A DNA stretch of 64,000 nt from Sulfuriferula nivalis (GCF_009937995.1 NZ_AP021881.1:1302001-1366000); one strand, 5' to 3'. Counted from the stretch's first letter, positions 47,120-56,792 are shown. Numbers and translations: made by a program. Notes: generated by a model from the sequence alone, not told the origin.

Positions 47120-48595
47120 ATGAAGAAGGACATCGACGAACCTGCAAATGGCGCGGAGGCAACTTATACGCGCTTGCTGCAGCATAACCCTAAATCATTC
47201 TTAAAACTGATACTGATAGGGTTTTCGTTGGTGGTTCTGCCTTTGATTATTGCCTTGATTGATAGTGCAATTACCATTAATCAACTGGCTGAGCAAAGTC
47301 GTCAGGCGGTATATCAGGCTACGCAGATTGCCCACAGCAGTCGCGTATTGGCCGATGAAATCACAACAATGGAACGTAGTGTGCGTCAGGCTGTGATTCT
47401 GGATGATGCTAGTTTGTTGGAGGCTTATTTTCATGCTCATGATAAATTCGTAAGTGCTGCGCATGATTTGTCGATATTGAATCTAAGTTTTGTACAGAAA
47501 GCATCGTTATTAAAGTTGCAGCAGGATGAGCTCACGATTTTTACTCAAGTGAGTAATCGTGCGTTGTCTGCTGGGTTAAAAGACAGGGTGGAGGATTTTT
47601 CGCCATTGTTAGATGCAGCACATGCCTTTTCAACAGAAGGCTATGCGTTAATCGAACGTGAGGCAAATGCGCTGCAAGTTAAGGCAAATCGAGCACGCAG
47701 GCGAGTTGTGTTGCAATTGCTGGCACTTATCCCGTTCGCGGTCATTCTGGCTTTAGGGTTTTCGGTGGTGATTACGCGTCCTATCCAACAGATAGAACTG
47801 GCTATCAGGCGTATGGGGCAGGGTCAGCTGCAACATGAAGTTCGGGTAGAAGGGCCTGAAGATCTTAGAAATCTTGGCGACAGACTAGACTGGATGCGTA
47901 GACAGTTATTGGCTGTTGAAACGCAGAAGCTGGAGTTTTTGCAGCATGTGTCACATGAATTAAAAACACCCCTCACCGCGATACGCGAAGGGGCTGATTT
48001 GCTCAGCGAAGGTGTGCTTGGCGAATTAAATCCTAAACAGCACCAGGTAGCTGGTATTCTGCATACCAATAGCTTGCAGTTGCAGCGTCGTATCGAAGAT
48101 TTGCTCAACTATAGTGCGATACAGCAACAACAATCTAATTTGATAAAGTCACCGTTCAGCCTGAAAAATGCAGTAGATGCTGTGTTACAAGATCAGGCTT
48201 TGGCTGTGATGAATAAGGCCTTGCAGCTGGCTGTCTCTATTCCTGACTTGCAGATAGCGGGTGATGAAGCCAAGATTAAAACAGTGCTGGATAATATGCT
48301 TTCCAACGCGATAAAATTTTCACCACAGTCATCCACTATAACGATCCATGCACAACAAGATGCTGATAATTTGCAGCTGGATGTGATTGACGCTGGTGCG
48401 GGGATAGATGAGGTTGACCTTGCCCGGGTATTTGAACCATTTTATCAAGGCCGGCGAGTTGCACAAGGTTATACTAAAGGAACAGGTTTGGGTTTAGCTA
48501 TCGCCCGCGAATATGCTCAGGCACACGGTGGAAGTTTGGCCGTTATGCCAAGTGAAATGGGTGCGCATTTTCGACTCATTTTGCCTTTAAATTAA
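47120..48595 (+). CDS. glrK: GlrK/QseE-type sensor histidine kinase
   Basis: 491 aa from ATG 47120; a GTG one codon earlier is possible. Two transmembrane helices (about 28-50 and 198-220), a helical periplasmic sensor, a HAMP domain, HisKA with His279 (FLQHVSHELKTPLTAIREG) and a HATPase domain (NMLSNAIKFSP, GTGLGLAIAREYAQAHGG) are visible. Gene order kinase-lipoprotein-sigma-54 activator is that of glrK-qseG-glrR, an envelope-stress system in enterobacteria. It begins just after selD. Confidence 0.9.
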   Translation: MKKDIDEPANGAEATYTRLLQHNPKSFLKLILIGFSLVVLPLIIALIDSAITINQLAEQSRQAVYQATQIAHSSRVLADEITTMERSVRQAVILDDASLLEAYFHAHDKFVSAAHDLSILNLSFVQKASLLKLQQDELTIFTQVSNRALSAGLKDRVEDFSPLLDAAHAFSTEGYALIEREANALQVKANRARRRVVLQLLALIPFAVILALGFSVVITRPIQQIELAIRRMGQGQLQHEVRVEGPEDLRNLGDRLDWMRRQLLAVETQKLEFLQHVSHELKTPLTAIREGADLLSEGVLGELNPKQHQVAGILHTNSLQLQRRIEDLLNYSAIQQQQSNLIKSPFSLKNAVDAVLQDQALAVMNKALQLAVSIPDLQIAGDEAKIKTVLDNMLSNAIKFSPQSSTITIHAQQDADNLQLDVIDAGAGIDEVDLARVFEPFYQGRRVAQGYTKGTGLGLAIAREYAQAHGGSLAVMPSEMGAHFRLILPLN

Positions 48596-48609
48596 AGAAA
48601 TGGTTAGTA

Positions 48610-49164
48610 ATGTACATACGTAATATTGTGGTTTTAATAGTGACGAGCATCATGCTGGGGGCATGTAATACTCTGCCCGTTGGATCAAATTCATGGTCGC
48701 CAGGTTTGCCAGTCAGACAGACAGATAATTTGTTGGCTTACTTTGCTGTAGTGCGTGCTCAGTCTGCGGCTGAATTGGATGTGGAGCACGATAAAGCCAT
48801 GCAGCAACTTGCGCAATATGGCACGAATCCATATCGTGTGCGACTGGCGTTGTTGTTGATGCTACCCAATAGTCGTTTTCATAGTGACGCAGCAGCAATT
48901 GCATTGTTAAATGATGTGCTCAAAGAAACGCATGCTGAGCCGACCCCGATGCAGAATTTTGCAAGTTTTTTGTTGATTAAATTGAACGAACAGCAGCGTG
49001 CAGTGGATGAGCAGATGCAACGAGTTCGTAACGAGCAGAAACGAAATGAGGAACTGGCGCAGAAACTCAAAGATGAACAAAAACACAGCGATGATTTGCA
49101 AATCAAAGTGGATGCAATTAAAAATATGGAAAAAAATATGATGCATAGAGATAAGCATCTATGA
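48610..49164 (+). CDS. qseG: QseG-like lipoprotein
   Basis: 184 aa. A signal peptide with the lipobox LGAC (Cys19) marks a lipoprotein. The C-terminal third is a charged coiled coil (EEQMQRVRNEQKRNEELAQKL-like). Sequence conservation in this family is low, so the name rests mainly on position between glrK and glrR. Its stop overlaps the glrR start. In E. coli QseG activates the kinase. Confidence 0.75.
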   Translation: MYIRNIVVLIVTSIMLGACNTLPVGSNSWSPGLPVRQTDNLLAYFAVVRAQSAAELDVEHDKAMQQLAQYGTNPYRVRLALLLMLPNSRFHSDAAAIALLNDVLKETHAEPTPMQNFASFLLIKLNEQQRAVDEQMQRVRNEQKRNEELAQKLKDEQKHSDDLQIKVDAIKNMEKNMMHRDKHL

Positions 49165-50510
49165 GTACGTTAACACCGAAAGTACTCGTCGTTGATGATG
49201 ATACGGATTTGTTGGCGTTGCTGTCGATGCGCCTGGAAGCTGCTGGTTATACTGTAGAAACGGCTACAAGTGCAGAAATCGCATTGAGTAAGCTGGATGT
49301 ATCACGCCCGCAATTAATTATTACCGATATGCGTATGAGTGGCATGGATGGTATGGCATTGTTTGAGCAAATCCACCGTGCTATGCCTACTTTACCCGTG
49401 ATTATACTGACTGCGCACGGCAGCATACCTGATGCAGTTGCCGCGACACAGCAGGGGGTGTTTGGTTATCTGGCCAAGCCGTTTGACAGTAAAATTCTGT
49501 TAACCCAGGTGGCTCAGGCAATTGCCTTATCTCCTCAGATAGAAGCGGATTCCGAGCATGCCAATGCAGCATGGCGCTCAACCATAATTACTCAGAGTGC
49601 CGCGATGGAAGATGTGCTTAACAAGGCACATCTGGTCGCCATGGGTGATGCCAGCGTACTGATACATGGAGAAAGCGGTACTGGTAAAGAGTTGTTGGCT
49701 CAGGCTATTCATCAGGCCAGTCCACGCCGTCGTCGCCCCTTTGTAGCGATTAACTGTGCAGCGATACCTGAGCAGTTGCTGGAGTCTGAGTTGTTCGGTC
49801 ATGTTAAGGGTGCATTCACCGGCGCAGTTCGGGATCATAAGGGCTTATTTCAGGCAGCAGAAGGCGGAACGCTGTTGCTGGATGAAATTGGGGATATGCC
49901 AGCATTGTTACAGGTTAAGCTTCTGCGGGTGTTGCAGGAACGACAAGTCAGGCCAGTTGGCGCTACTCAGCCTATTCCTGTTGATGTGCGCATTATTTCG
50001 GCTACACATAGAGATTTGCATGCGGAAGTTGCTGCCGGTAATTTTCGTGAAGATTTGTACTATCGATTGCATGTCGTAGCGCTGACCATACCTGCATTAG
50101 CTCAGCGGCGTGAAGACGTACCTTTATTGGCTAATCATTTTGCCCATACCCTGGCAGATAAATATCATAAAACGATTAATGGCTATGCACCCGAAGCGAT
50201 GGCGCTGCTGGTTAATGCAGCTTGGCCGGGTAATGTACGTCAGTTGATGAATGTTGTAGAGCAGTGCGTAGTGTTATCTACGACGCCGTTAATTACCACA
50301 GCACTCGTACTTGATGCCTTGCATAAGACTGAAGATCAATTAACCTCATTTGAAGATGCGCGTAAACAGTTTGAACGTACTTATCTGGTTTGTGTATTAA
50401 AAATTGCCGGAGGTAATGTCACTCAGGCAGCTAAATTAGCGCAGCGTAATCGTACTGAATTTTATAAGTTGCTGCAGCGGCATAATTTAGACCCATCAGT
50501 GTTCAAATAA
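49161..50510 (+). CDS. glrR: GlrR/QseF-type sigma-54-dependent response regulator
   Basis: 449 aa. The receiver domain has the phospho-acceptor D56 (IITDMRMSGMDG). The AAA+ domain has Walker A GESGTGKE and the sigma-54 contact loop GAFTGA. A Fis-type helix-turn-helix (GGNVTQAAKLAQRNRTEFYKLL) ends the protein. A binding site of the known GlrR pattern and a sigma-54 promoter follow directly downstream, before the EF-hand/BON gene. Confidence 0.94.
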   Translation: MSTLTPKVLVVDDDTDLLALLSMRLEAAGYTVETATSAEIALSKLDVSRPQLIITDMRMSGMDGMALFEQIHRAMPTLPVIILTAHGSIPDAVAATQQGVFGYLAKPFDSKILLTQVAQAIALSPQIEADSEHANAAWRSTIITQSAAMEDVLNKAHLVAMGDASVLIHGESGTGKELLAQAIHQASPRRRRPFVAINCAAIPEQLLESELFGHVKGAFTGAVRDHKGLFQAAEGGTLLLDEIGDMPALLQVKLLRVLQERQVRPVGATQPIPVDVRIISATHRDLHAEVAAGNFREDLYYRLHVVALTIPALAQRREDVPLLANHFAHTLADKYHKTINGYAPEAMALLVNAAWPGNVRQLMNVVEQCVVLSTTPLITTALVLDALHKTEDQLTSFEDARKQFERTYLVCVLKIAGGNVTQAAKLAQRNRTEFYKLLQRHNLDPSVFK

Positions 50511-50525
50511 TTGATTAATAAGGAT

Positions 50526-50543
50526 TGTCGTTAATTGGCGACA
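50526..50543. promoter_or_regulatory. GlrR-type upstream activating site (TGTC-N10-GACA)
   Basis: A perfect match to the TGTC-N10-GACA pattern described for E. coli GlrR at glmY; the site extends to TTGTCG-N8-CGACAA. A weaker half-site with the right arm CGACAA lies at 50605-50610. It is about 170 bp before the expected start of the sigma-54 promoter. Confidence 0.78.
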
Positions 50544-50671
50544 AGGCCTATTCTATTGTTTTCAATGAGTTAGCTGTATTCCTTGACGAGCCGTGGATTA
50601 TTGGCGACAAATTATACGTTTTTTAATATAAAATAATACATAACATATTGTTTTATAATAATATTATTTAG

Positions 50672-50687
50672 TGGCATGGATTGTGCT
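50672..50687 (+). promoter_or_regulatory. Sigma-54 (RpoN) promoter
   Basis: TGGCATG-N4-TGTGCT has the invariant GG (-24) and GC (-12) with exactly 10 bases between. The start is expected near 50698, about 40 bp before the ATG at 50739. The 60 bp upstream are extremely AT-rich, as expected for an IHF bend. Confidence 0.75.
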
Positions 50688-50738
50688 GATATGTTGGTAG
50701 CGTAGTGAATTAACTACTTTCAACATAGGAGCATCATC

Positions 50739-51230
50739 ATGACTAAATTTCAGAAAATGATAGCGATCGGTAGCGTGTTAGTGACTGCCGGTGCATCTAA
50801 CGTATTTGCGGCGGCCGGATCGAATGCTGATAGCATCGCGCAATATGACACCAACCACGATCACAAAATCAGTGTGCAAGAAGCTATGGTTAGAGGGATG
50901 CCGATTAAAGCCTTTGAAGCAGCTGACGTCAACCATGATGCTTATCTAAGTGCCTCGGAGTTGAGAGGGGCGCTCGCGGCTCAACATAAAATGCAATTCG
51001 CAATAAATGACGATGCTGTTACCCTGAAAGTGAAATCTGCATTATTGCAGAACGCTTTGGTCAGAGACTTGAATGTTCAAGTTATGACTGAAAACGGTGT
51101 TGTGAAACTTACTGGGTTTGTAACTCATCATGATGAGTTTGCTACTGCACAAATCATGACCGCAGGCCAAATTGCGGCCAATGTTGTCGGTGTTGAGCGT
51201 GTTATTAATAATCTGGAAATAACAGGTTAA
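50739..51230 (+). CDS. Secreted EF-hand and BON-domain protein
   Basis: 163 aa. A signal peptide ends near ANVFA-AA (about residue 25). Two EF-hand loops follow (DTNHDHKISVQE at about 37 and DVNHDAYLSASE at about 64), then a BON domain (about 85-160, DDAVTLKVKSALL...VVKLTGFVTH). It is probably periplasmic: EF-hands bind calcium and BON domains bind envelope or phospholipid. AGGAG precedes the ATG. It is preceded by a GlrR site and a sigma-54 promoter, so it is a likely target of the adjacent two-component system. Confidence 0.85.
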   Translation: MTKFQKMIAIGSVLVTAGASNVFAAAGSNADSIAQYDTNHDHKISVQEAMVRGMPIKAFEAADVNHDAYLSASELRGALAAQHKMQFAINDDAVTLKVKSALLQNALVRDLNVQVMTENGVVKLTGFVTHHDEFATAQIMTAGQIAANVVGVERVINNLEITG

Positions 51231-51237
51231 ATATGGC

Positions 51238-51558
51238 ATGGATGATTATCTAGCTATGTATACGCCTACACGTTTGTTATATCCCATTCTGGTGTTGGCC
51301 GGTATTCTGGTCACTGTGTTGAGTTTATATAGCATATCGACATCAGCTGGTGAGCTGATATCTAGCCATGTTAACGAAACACTCATGGATAAGCCTGTTC
51401 AGTCACAGTCATATACTGGACAGGATATACCGTATGGTGAGGCAAGCAATGAACAACGTAAGAAAATGCTGGCTACACAACATATAGAGAAATCACGCAA
51501 ATGTGATGGTTGTAATGTGAGTTCAAACCAGACCGCTCATGACAGCATTTGGCACTGA
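51238..51558 (+). CDS. Small single-pass membrane protein, 106 aa
   Basis: An N-terminal transmembrane helix (residues about 12-34) is followed by a hydrophilic tail with a KCDGCN Cys pair. It starts 7 bp after the EF-hand/BON gene, so it is likely co-transcribed from the sigma-54 promoter. An internal ATG at 51256 is an alternative start. I recognise no family. Confidence 0.55.
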   Translation: MDDYLAMYTPTRLLYPILVLAGILVTVLSLYSISTSAGELISSHVNETLMDKPVQSQSYTGQDIPYGEASNEQRKKMLATQHIEKSRKCDGCNVSSNQTAHDSIWH

Positions 51559-51625
51559 ATTCCTCTGTTTAGCAGTTTGTTGATTGTGATAGACTCAACC
51601 GATTGCTAATCTACAGGGAAGTGTT

Positions 51626-52018
51626 ATGCGTCTCCTCCATACTATGTTGCGCACTGGTAACCTTGATCGTGCTATAACTTTTTATACCAATATTCTTGGT
51701 ATGAAGCTGCTGCGTCGTAATGATTATCCGGAAGGGAAATTCACTTTGGCTTTTGTCGGCTATGGTGATGAAATTGATCATACGGTGATAGAGCTGACTT
51801 ATAACTGGGGTGTAGACAGCTATGAGTTGGGAAGCGCTTTTGGGCATCTTGCAATCGAGGTGGATGATGCTTACGCTGCCTGCGAGGAAATTAAACGGCA
51901 TGGCGGCACCGTCACCCGCGAAGCTGGGCCGATGAAGCATGGCACTACTGTGATCGCATTTGTTGCAGATCCTGATGGTTATAAAATCGAATTAATCCAG
52001 AAAAAGACGAGGGCGTAG
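51626..52018 (+). CDS. gloA: Lactoylglutathione lyase (glyoxalase I)
   Basis: 130 aa. Metal ligands H5, E56, H74 and E122 are all at the positions of E. coli GloA. It isomerises the hemithioacetal of methylglyoxal and glutathione to S-lactoylglutathione. Confidence 0.97.
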   Translation: MRLLHTMLRTGNLDRAITFYTNILGMKLLRRNDYPEGKFTLAFVGYGDEIDHTVIELTYNWGVDSYELGSAFGHLAIEVDDAYAACEEIKRHGGTVTREAGPMKHGTTVIAFVADPDGYKIELIQKKTRA

Positions 52019-52042
52019 ATAAGCAGATGTCATTGTCCGCTG

Positions 52043-52354
52043 TTAACCTCGTGTTCCATATAGGTAACGACTGGTTTCAACCTCCGGTGCTGGTTCTGGT
52101 TTGACTTTAGCTGGTTCAAAAAACGGCTTCTTAACTACACTGGGTTTTTTCCCTAACCAGCCAAATTGACCCGCTATCTGTAAAGAATAAAGTATCAGAT
52201 CTTCATCGTCAGATTCATCGGCAAGTTGTAGCATTTGTTTTGCATAATCCCTGTCGACCATAAATTGTCGAATATCCATTTTGATATTCAGTTGCCGTTT
52301 CAGTTGGAGTTTAAGACGAGTTATTAATTGCAATTGTACAAAGTCTGCATCCAT
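52043..52354 (-). CDS. Unrecognised 103-aa protein
   Basis: It has a helical N-terminal half (QLQLITRLKLQLKRQLNI, then a segment with DYAKQMLQLADESDDEDL) and a Pro/Lys-rich tail. There is no signal peptide. Such small proteins are common in betaproteobacterial genomes and remain uncharacterised. It is convergent with gloA. Confidence 0.6.
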   Translation of the reverse strand: MDADFVQLQLITRLKLQLKRQLNIKMDIRQFMVDRDYAKQMLQLADESDDEDLILYSLQIAGQFGWLGKKPSVVKKPFFEPAKVKPEPAPEVETSRYLYGTRG

Positions 52355-52619
52355 TGGCGAGCCTCTTAGGTTTTATTGGTTACTATGATCACAGCAAAAA
52401 CCATACCACTATATAATAATTTTATTATATAGCGATTTTTTGAATTTTATATAAACAATCAATTAGTTATAATTATTTTTTGTGTGTTCATGCAAAGTCA
52501 AACATTATAGAAATGTCATAAAACAGAGCAAACTTATCTAGTAAGCCCTGATTTCGTGCCTAATTGTCAGGTTCGATGCCGCTTATGGCGCAATGCGATA
52601 TGCCATAAACGGCTTGTCC

Positions 52620-54029
52620 TTATTCTAGTCGTTCACCATGCAAGCTGACATCAAGACCATCTTCTTCCTGGCTCTCTGTTACCCGCAAGCCGATGACTGC
52701 ATCAACTATTTTCAAGATGAGATAGGTAATCGCTGCATCATAAACAATGGTTACGCCAACGCCTGTTGCCTGGATGAATAATTGATCCGTATTGCCCTCG
52801 AGTACGCCAGCAGTACCGCCTATTGCTTTGACAGCAAATATACCAGTCAATAACGCACCCAAAATGCCGCCGATGGCATGTACACCAAATACGTCCAGCG
52901 AGTCGTCATAACCCATCATGCGCTTTAGATACACAGCACCCCAATAACATGTGATACCAGCAGCCAGTCCAATAAACAGCGCACCTGAAGGACCGACAAA
53001 ACCAGAAGCGGGGGTAATGGCAACCAGACCCGAGACGGCACCTGAACAAATTCCTAACAGACTTGGCTTGCCTCTGCCCATCCATTCAATAAACATCCAG
53101 CTTAATGCGGCACTTGCTGTAGCAATCTGAGTCACTGCCATCGCCATGCCAGCGCGATCACTGGCAGCACCTGCCGAACCCGCATTGAAACCAAACCAGC
53201 CCACCCATAATAGGGATGCACCTATCATAGCCAACGCCAGATTATGCGGTGGCATAGGCTCAGTACCATAACCAACCCGTTTGCCTATGACTAATGCAGC
53301 CACCAGCCCTGCGACACCAGCATTAGTGTGAACTACCGTACCACCCGCATAATCGAGCACGCCATCAGCACCCAGCCAGCCACCTGGACCCCAGACCATA
53401 TGGGCAATCGGGGCATAGACAGCAAGTAACCATGCAGTGATGAATACGATAAGCGCAGAAAATTTCATGCGGTCAGCAAATGCACCCACTATCAGTGCCG
53501 GCGTGATGATGGCAAACGTCATCTGGAACGTCATATAGGTACTCTCGGGTATAGTAGGAGCCAAGGGATTTGCATTGTCCAGGCCCATGCCAATCAGGAA
53601 CATTCTACTCATGCCACCAATAAAACTATTGCCCGCTGTAAATGCCATGCTATAACCAAACATCATCCATAGCACTGTAACCAGGCAAGTGATAGCAAAT
53701 ACCTGCATTAACGTAGCCAGCGCATTCTTCTTGCGCACCATACCACCGTAGAACAACGCCAGACCAGGAATAGTCATCATCAATACCAAAGCGGTTGAGG
53801 TCAACATCCATGCATTGTCACCAGCATTAATAAATGCAGCAGGGTTTGGTGCTGTTGCTGCATCTGCTGCCGGTGTGGCTGGTGGGGTTTCGGCTGTGTT
53901 AGCTGATGTGGCCGCTGCTGGGTCAGTTGGTATGGTGACATCGTCAGCCATGCTCATGCCAGAGAAACTCAAGAGACATAACAAGCCTAGTGAGATAAAC
54001 CATTTCTTCATATTGATTTTCATGTACAT
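52620..54029 (-). CDS. amtB: Ammonium transporter AmtB with signal peptide
   Basis: 469 aa; the start may be one of several Met codons in the first seven residues. A signal peptide (about 1-29, ...FSGMSMA) and a Thr/Ala/Pro-rich linker precede eleven transmembrane helices. Family features are AWMLTSTALVLMMTIPGLALFYGG, AGGTVVHTNAGVAGLVAAL (first pore His) and DVFGVHAIGGILGALLTG (second pore His). It transports ammonium/ammonia. No glnK is next to it, unlike the usual arrangement. Confidence 0.95.
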   Translation of the reverse strand: MYMKINMKKWFISLGLLCLLSFSGMSMADDVTIPTDPAAATSANTAETPPATPAADAATAPNPAAFINAGDNAWMLTSTALVLMMTIPGLALFYGGMVRKKNALATLMQVFAITCLVTVLWMMFGYSMAFTAGNSFIGGMSRMFLIGMGLDNANPLAPTIPESTYMTFQMTFAIITPALIVGAFADRMKFSALIVFITAWLLAVYAPIAHMVWGPGGWLGADGVLDYAGGTVVHTNAGVAGLVAALVIGKRVGYGTEPMPPHNLALAMIGASLLWVGWFGFNAGSAGAASDRAGMAMAVTQIATASAALSWMFIEWMGRGKPSLLGICSGAVSGLVAITPASGFVGPSGALFIGLAAGITCYWGAVYLKRMMGYDDSLDVFGVHAIGGILGALLTGIFAVKAIGGTAGVLEGNTDQLFIQATGVGVTIVYDAAITYLILKIVDAVIGLRVTESQEEDGLDVSLHGERLE

Positions 54030-54419
54030 ACCTTCTGGTTGGAGTTGCTAATACGAATGCGTATGATTTTTTCAGGGTGAATATAGAAACTGTGCCATTG
54101 TCGAACTTAACTGCTGATACATAGGTGCTGATTGTTGTTTAGGTTTTGCAGTGGGTGGTAAGCAATACTCATGCCAATGGTATAGGCAATGTAAGTGTTG
54201 GATAGGGTTGATTTTTTAGGATTGTGAGCTGATAAACAATATGCAAGCGGTGCAAGTGGCGCGCCAAAACTGTGCGATATGGCGGCTTCCATCGGCATAG
54301 ATACCGTAAAAGTTAATATTTTGGTGATTTTTTATGCGCGAAATTAGCGTGCAGCATCCATGTTTGAGCTGGCTTACTGCATGCTTTAATGTGATAGCAT
54401 ACAAGCATGTTCTGACTAA
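54030..54419. other. Gap between divergent amtB and HD-GYP genes
   Basis: About 390 bp. A TGGCAC box exists on the minus strand before amtB, but the -12 GC is missing. Short minus-strand frames exist without ribosome sites. I see no RNA gene or repeat. Confidence 0.4.
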
Positions 54420-55559
54420 ATGGTTTTGTTCATGTTTGAATATATAGACAGTCTTTCCGCGCTAAATACTAACTCCCCATTGCTGGAAAAGCTGCAAAAA
54501 ATCCATGCCATGTTGCAGGTGCGCTTTGATTCAATTAGTCGTATTGCGGTAGCCTTATACGATCCAAAAACTGACCTGCTTAAGACATATCTACACAGTA
54601 GTGGTGAAGATAAACCACTTAATCATTATCAGGCGCTATTGCATGAAACCCCGTCTTTGATGGATATAGTCACAACAGGGAAGCCTCGCGTGGTGAATGA
54701 TTTGTCTATCTTTGCCGAGGGTGAGCGTGAACATACCAGGCGAATTGCTGCTCAAGGCTACGGCTCCAGCTATACCTTGCCGATGTACATGAATGGATCT
54801 TTATTCGGCTTTGTCTTTTTCGACTCTTACCAGAAAAATGTTCTGAATGAAGAAGCGCTGCATTTTCTGGATGTGATCGGACACTTGGTTTCTCTGCTGG
54901 TTATGAATGAAATCGCTGCTGTCAGGACGCTAGTTTCTACCGTTCAGGCGGCACGAGATATGGCGAATTTGCGCGATCAGGAAACTGGTGCGCATATTGA
55001 TCGCATGTCCCATTTTTCTCGGATAATTGCCCGGGAACTGGCACCAACATATGGATTTAATGATGAGTTCATCGAGCACGTATTCCTGTTTTCTCCGCTG
55101 CACGATATCGGCAAAATTGGTATTCCAGACAGTATTTTGCTAAAAACAGGCATTCTGACTGACGCAGAGTTTGAAATCATGAAATCGCATACGCTTAAGG
55201 GTAGAGAAATAGTTGATACTATCCTCAAAGGGTTTGCGCTGGATGGGTTTGAGCATATTGATATGCTCAGGAATATTGCTGAATTCCACCATGAAACGCT
55301 GGATGGTAAGGGTTATCCGCATGGATTAAGAGGGGACGCAATCCCCATAGAAGCTCGAATTATTGCTGTAGCCGATGTGTTCGACGCATTGACAAGTCGC
55401 AGGCCTTATAAGCCAGCCTGGAGTAATGAACAGGCTTTTCAGAATTTACTTTCCCTGGCAGACATCAAACTCGATCGACAGTGTATCGAAGCGTTGCTGA
55501 ATAATCGTGCTGAAGTTGAGGTGATACAGGAAAAATTCAAAGAAGATGTGTTTGCATGA
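54420..55559 (+). CDS. GAF/HD-GYP-domain phosphodiesterase
   Basis: 379 aa (an internal ATG at 54432 is equally possible). A GAF-like domain spans about 20-160. The HD-GYP domain (about 175-370) has HDIGKIGIPD, the HD metal pair, HHETLDGKGYP (GYP motif) and DVFDALTSRRPYK. Such proteins degrade cyclic di-GMP. No membrane segment is seen, so it is cytoplasmic, with a GAF ligand or signal unknown. Confidence 0.92.
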   Translation: MVLFMFEYIDSLSALNTNSPLLEKLQKIHAMLQVRFDSISRIAVALYDPKTDLLKTYLHSSGEDKPLNHYQALLHETPSLMDIVTTGKPRVVNDLSIFAEGEREHTRRIAAQGYGSSYTLPMYMNGSLFGFVFFDSYQKNVLNEEALHFLDVIGHLVSLLVMNEIAAVRTLVSTVQAARDMANLRDQETGAHIDRMSHFSRIIARELAPTYGFNDEFIEHVFLFSPLHDIGKIGIPDSILLKTGILTDAEFEIMKSHTLKGREIVDTILKGFALDGFEHIDMLRNIAEFHHETLDGKGYPHGLRGDAIPIEARIIAVADVFDALTSRRPYKPAWSNEQAFQNLLSLADIKLDRQCIEALLNNRAEVEVIQEKFKEDVFA

Positions 55560-55687
55560 AGTCCAGTACGAGGTAACTGATAATGATTCTGTAGTTTGCA
55601 ATGTTATAATTAACCCTGATCTTGATAAGATCAGATGATTGAATTTTATCTTATCAATCAGATAAATTTACATACCCAGGAGAACCT

Positions 55688-55921
55688 ATGACTGTTGACT
55701 ATGATGTGTTGCTTGATGCCACGTTGCAAGACTGCCCTTTGCCAACCATACAAACAAAAGATGCATTAGATTTGATGTCATCAGGACAAATCTTGAAAGT
55801 TATTACCAGTAAAGAAGGCTCTGTGAGAAATATTAGAACGTTTGTCGCTAATAATCACTGTGAGTTATTAAGCGAGTTTAATGCGAACGAAGGCTACATT
55901 TTCATGATAAAGAAGTTGTAA
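55688..55921 (+). CDS. TusA-family sulfur carrier protein
   Basis: 77 aa. The conserved CPLP motif (Cys16) lies in ATLQDCPLPTIQTKDAL, followed by the family-like LDLMSSGQILKVITS. AGGAG precedes the ATG. TusA proteins carry persulfide sulfur from cysteine desulfurases. The exact pathway (tRNA thiolation, sulfur oxidation or molybdenum cofactor) is not decidable. Confidence 0.88.
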   Translation: MTVDYDVLLDATLQDCPLPTIQTKDALDLMSSGQILKVITSKEGSVRNIRTFVANNHCELLSEFNANEGYIFMIKKL

Positions 55922-56355
55922 ACCAATGATATCGGGGCTGATTTAAAGTCCCGAATTTGTTTCAAGTAATTTCCCCACCCAATCTTCGTTGCTGATTATT
56001 CAGCCTGCAATAGTCAGCTAGTTTCGATAATCGATCTATCTGGTTCATTACATTTCATCATGATAGCCTTATATTTGACATGCTTGCCTTTGAAATTATG
56101 TGAAATGTAATGCTTGCCCCTGGCTTTCCCATTTTTCGGGGGCTACATTGTTATTAAGATAACGCTTCTACCTACACTGCTTGGCAGGGAACATACTGTG
56201 ATGGCGGATCAACTACCGTTTTAAGATTAGACGCTGTCATTACAATAGAGTTACTCAGTTGCACGCCGCTGGTAATAATATCTCGCTGCAAACCTCACAG
56301 CACAACATTCCTGAGCAGCTCTATTTTCCTACTAAACTATCTTCGAGATGGCTGG
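55922..56355. other. Non-coding region with inverted repeat
   Basis: About 430 bp without a convincing gene. It holds the inverted repeat at 56046-56112 and a weak stem (TCGGG/CCCGA) just after the TusA-family gene. Confidence 0.5.
56046..56112. repeat. Perfect 12-bp inverted repeat, 43-bp spacer
   Basis: CATTACATTTCA (56046-56057) and its complement TGAAATGTAATG (56101-56112). The spacer includes ATGCTTGCC, which is repeated just past the right arm. It may be a small MITE-like relic or a transcript hairpin. Confidence 0.6.
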
Positions 56356-56670
56356 TTAATTTGCGGAAGGGGTCTTAGCGCTGTTATTAGTGGTAGCCAC
56401 TTTGTCAAACTCGCTCTGACTCAATTTGCCATCATGATTAGTGTCAGCAGCTTCGAAGGTTTTGGTCGACACAGCCTGTGCAGTAGCCTCAGCACGGTCT
56501 ATCATACCGTCATGATTGGTATCATATAGCCCAAATCCTTGATCCTGTGCTGCAGCAGGCGCAGGTGCATCGGCACGCGCAATCGCGGTTGAGCCGATTG
56601 CTAGCACAAAACCTAACGCGACAGTTTGCGCTACTTTATTGAGCATGGCGGTATATGTAACATTTTTCAT
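56356..56670 (-). CDS. Secreted EF-hand protein, 104 aa
   Basis: The ATG at 56670 (MKNVTYTAML) is chosen because a signal peptide follows (cleavage near AIARA-DA). Two EF-hand loops are clear: DTNHDGMIDRAE and DTNHDGKLSQSE, with complete calcium-ligand patterns. It resembles the N-terminal half of the protein at 50739-51230 without the BON domain. It is probably periplasmic. Confidence 0.85.
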   Translation of the reverse strand: MKNVTYTAMLNKVAQTVALGFVLAIGSTAIARADAPAPAAAQDQGFGLYDTNHDGMIDRAEATAQAVSTKTFEAADTNHDGKLSQSEFDKVATTNNSAKTPSAN

Positions 56671-56792
56671 AGTAATAATTCCTCGTTCAAAAATGCAGCA
56701 AAATTGCTTGCACTTAACAATGAGCAAATTCCATACCATAAAAAATTATACCAATAAAACAATGAGTTATAAATAAAATAACAGGAAACTTC

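Noticed and set aside
54030-54100. TGGCAC box upstream of amtB as a sigma-54 promoter
   Set aside because: The -12 GC dinucleotide is missing at the required spacing.
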